Shown: positions 63,493 through 64,000 of the stretch, one piece after another
Layout of the letters: each line of letters starts with the position of its first letter
How positions within the stretch are numbered: position 1 is the first letter of the stretch
From: Shinisaurus crocodilurus
Lineage: Eukaryota > Chordata > Lepidosauria > Squamata > Shinisauridae
Assembly: GCA_021292165.1 (NCBI GenBank)
Contig: CM037879.1
Location: 280,563,772-280,627,771 of the forward strand
Direction of reading: 5' to 3'
DNA length: 64,000 bases
Translations under genes and position numbers: made by a program
The notes under the pieces: model-generated
What the model saw: the letters and a program-made list of their open reading frames with translations, nothing else
What the model was told of the DNA's origin: nothing
The model's database searches: none

Positions 63493-63501
63493 CTCTAAAG
63501 G

Positions 63502-63616
63502 CACCACCCTATGCATGTTTAGACAGAAAAAAGTCCTACAACTCCCAGCATTCCCCAGCCAGCCATGCTGGGAGTTGTAGGACTTGTTCTGTCTAAACAT
63601 ACAGAGGATTGCACAC
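63502..63616. mobile_element. Palindromic MITE (GCATGTTTAGACAGAAAA type)
   Basis: CCTATGCATGTTTAGACAG, AGTCCTACAACTCCCAGC / GCTGGGAGTTGTAGGACT, CTGTCTAAACATACAGAGG. Arms of about 50 bp; directly abuts the hAT duplication. Confidence 0.8.
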
Positions 63617-64000
63617 TCAGGGTGCAAAACAGCTTGTTAGGAGTCACATGCCAGCATTAAGTGGGGCCACCATGCAAAGTGCAGGGAACCACTGCCTAAT
63701 GTGGGTGGATCCACTGCTAGCATGTGCCCTCCCCCAAACATTTTCACACACACAAACGCCCCATACATGCACGCACTTCCCAGCCCCACCTTCTCAGCTG
63801 TTACATGCAGAGCAGTGGAGGGTGGAGATATTTTTCCTGCCCCAAGCACAGAAAGAGGAGCCTCTCTGAGGACTGGGGCAAGGGAAAGGGCTTCTCTCTG
63901 ATCCAGCAGATCCAAGAGAAGCTTTCCCTCACCCAGTTGCAATTTAGGGCAGCCCTGCTAGGAAAGTCCAGCTCATTTGAGTTCAATGAACTCCCTGCCT
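63617..64000. other. No gene
   Basis: Unassigned. Frames are short; no domain recognised. Confidence 0.3.

Noticed and set aside
1..64000. Bacterial features: operons, ribosome binding sites, origins
   Set aside because: The repeat content is vertebrate throughout; such features do not apply.

Overview
The window is eukaryotic, almost certainly from a squamate reptile (a lizard or close relative). The case rests on the repeats: CR1 and L2 LINE fragments, tRNA-derived SINEs of the squamate type, a 5S-rRNA-headed SINE with a CR1 tail, a tRNA-Ala-like SINE, many short palindromic hAT elements and a Helitron-like element. This is pattern recognition without a database search, so the species is not identified.

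I find no host protein-coding gene, no convincing exon and no functional RNA gene. Open reading frames here are short and fall in transposon remnants, microsatellites or repeats read in a chance frame. The window reads as a gene desert or a very large intron, heavily colonised by mobile elements, with islands of non-repetitive sequence that could be conserved regulatory DNA.

Layout. 1-5 kb: an LTR nested in a palindromic element, a CR1 fragment split by a MITE, a poly(A)-type retroposed insert with a 14-bp duplication, and a MITE inside a MITE. 5-11.5 kb: unique blocks plus a CR1 copy with reverse-transcriptase fragments, split by a GC-rich hAT. 12-20 kb: dense SINEs, palindromic hAT elements with exact target duplications, a tail-to-tail SINE pair and a nearly perfect 45-bp-arm hairpin. 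20-35 kb: a Helitron inside a SINE tail, a CpG-rich foldback, 5S SINE, L2 tails and CR1. 36-48 kb: LTR-like GC-rich sequence, hAT, 5S SINEs, L2 and a solo LTR. 48-58 kb: degenerate tandem repeats, two related solo LTRs in opposite orientation, and an Ala-SINE interrupted first by a MITE and then by one of those LTRs. 58-64 kb: more hAT, SINE and L2, ending in a hAT with a perfect 8-bp duplication and an L2 tail inside it.

How the parts relate. CR1 shares its 3' end with the 5S SINE, so CR1 is the likely mobilising partner. L2 left many 3' tails. Several unrelated palindromic hAT families carry 8-bp target duplications with a central TA, which points to one type of hAT transposase, while another group with CAGGGCCGG-like ends lacks that signature. 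Nesting gives a relative order of insertion: old CR1, SINE and foldback copies are the targets, and hAT MITEs, LTRs and the Helitron are the later arrivals.
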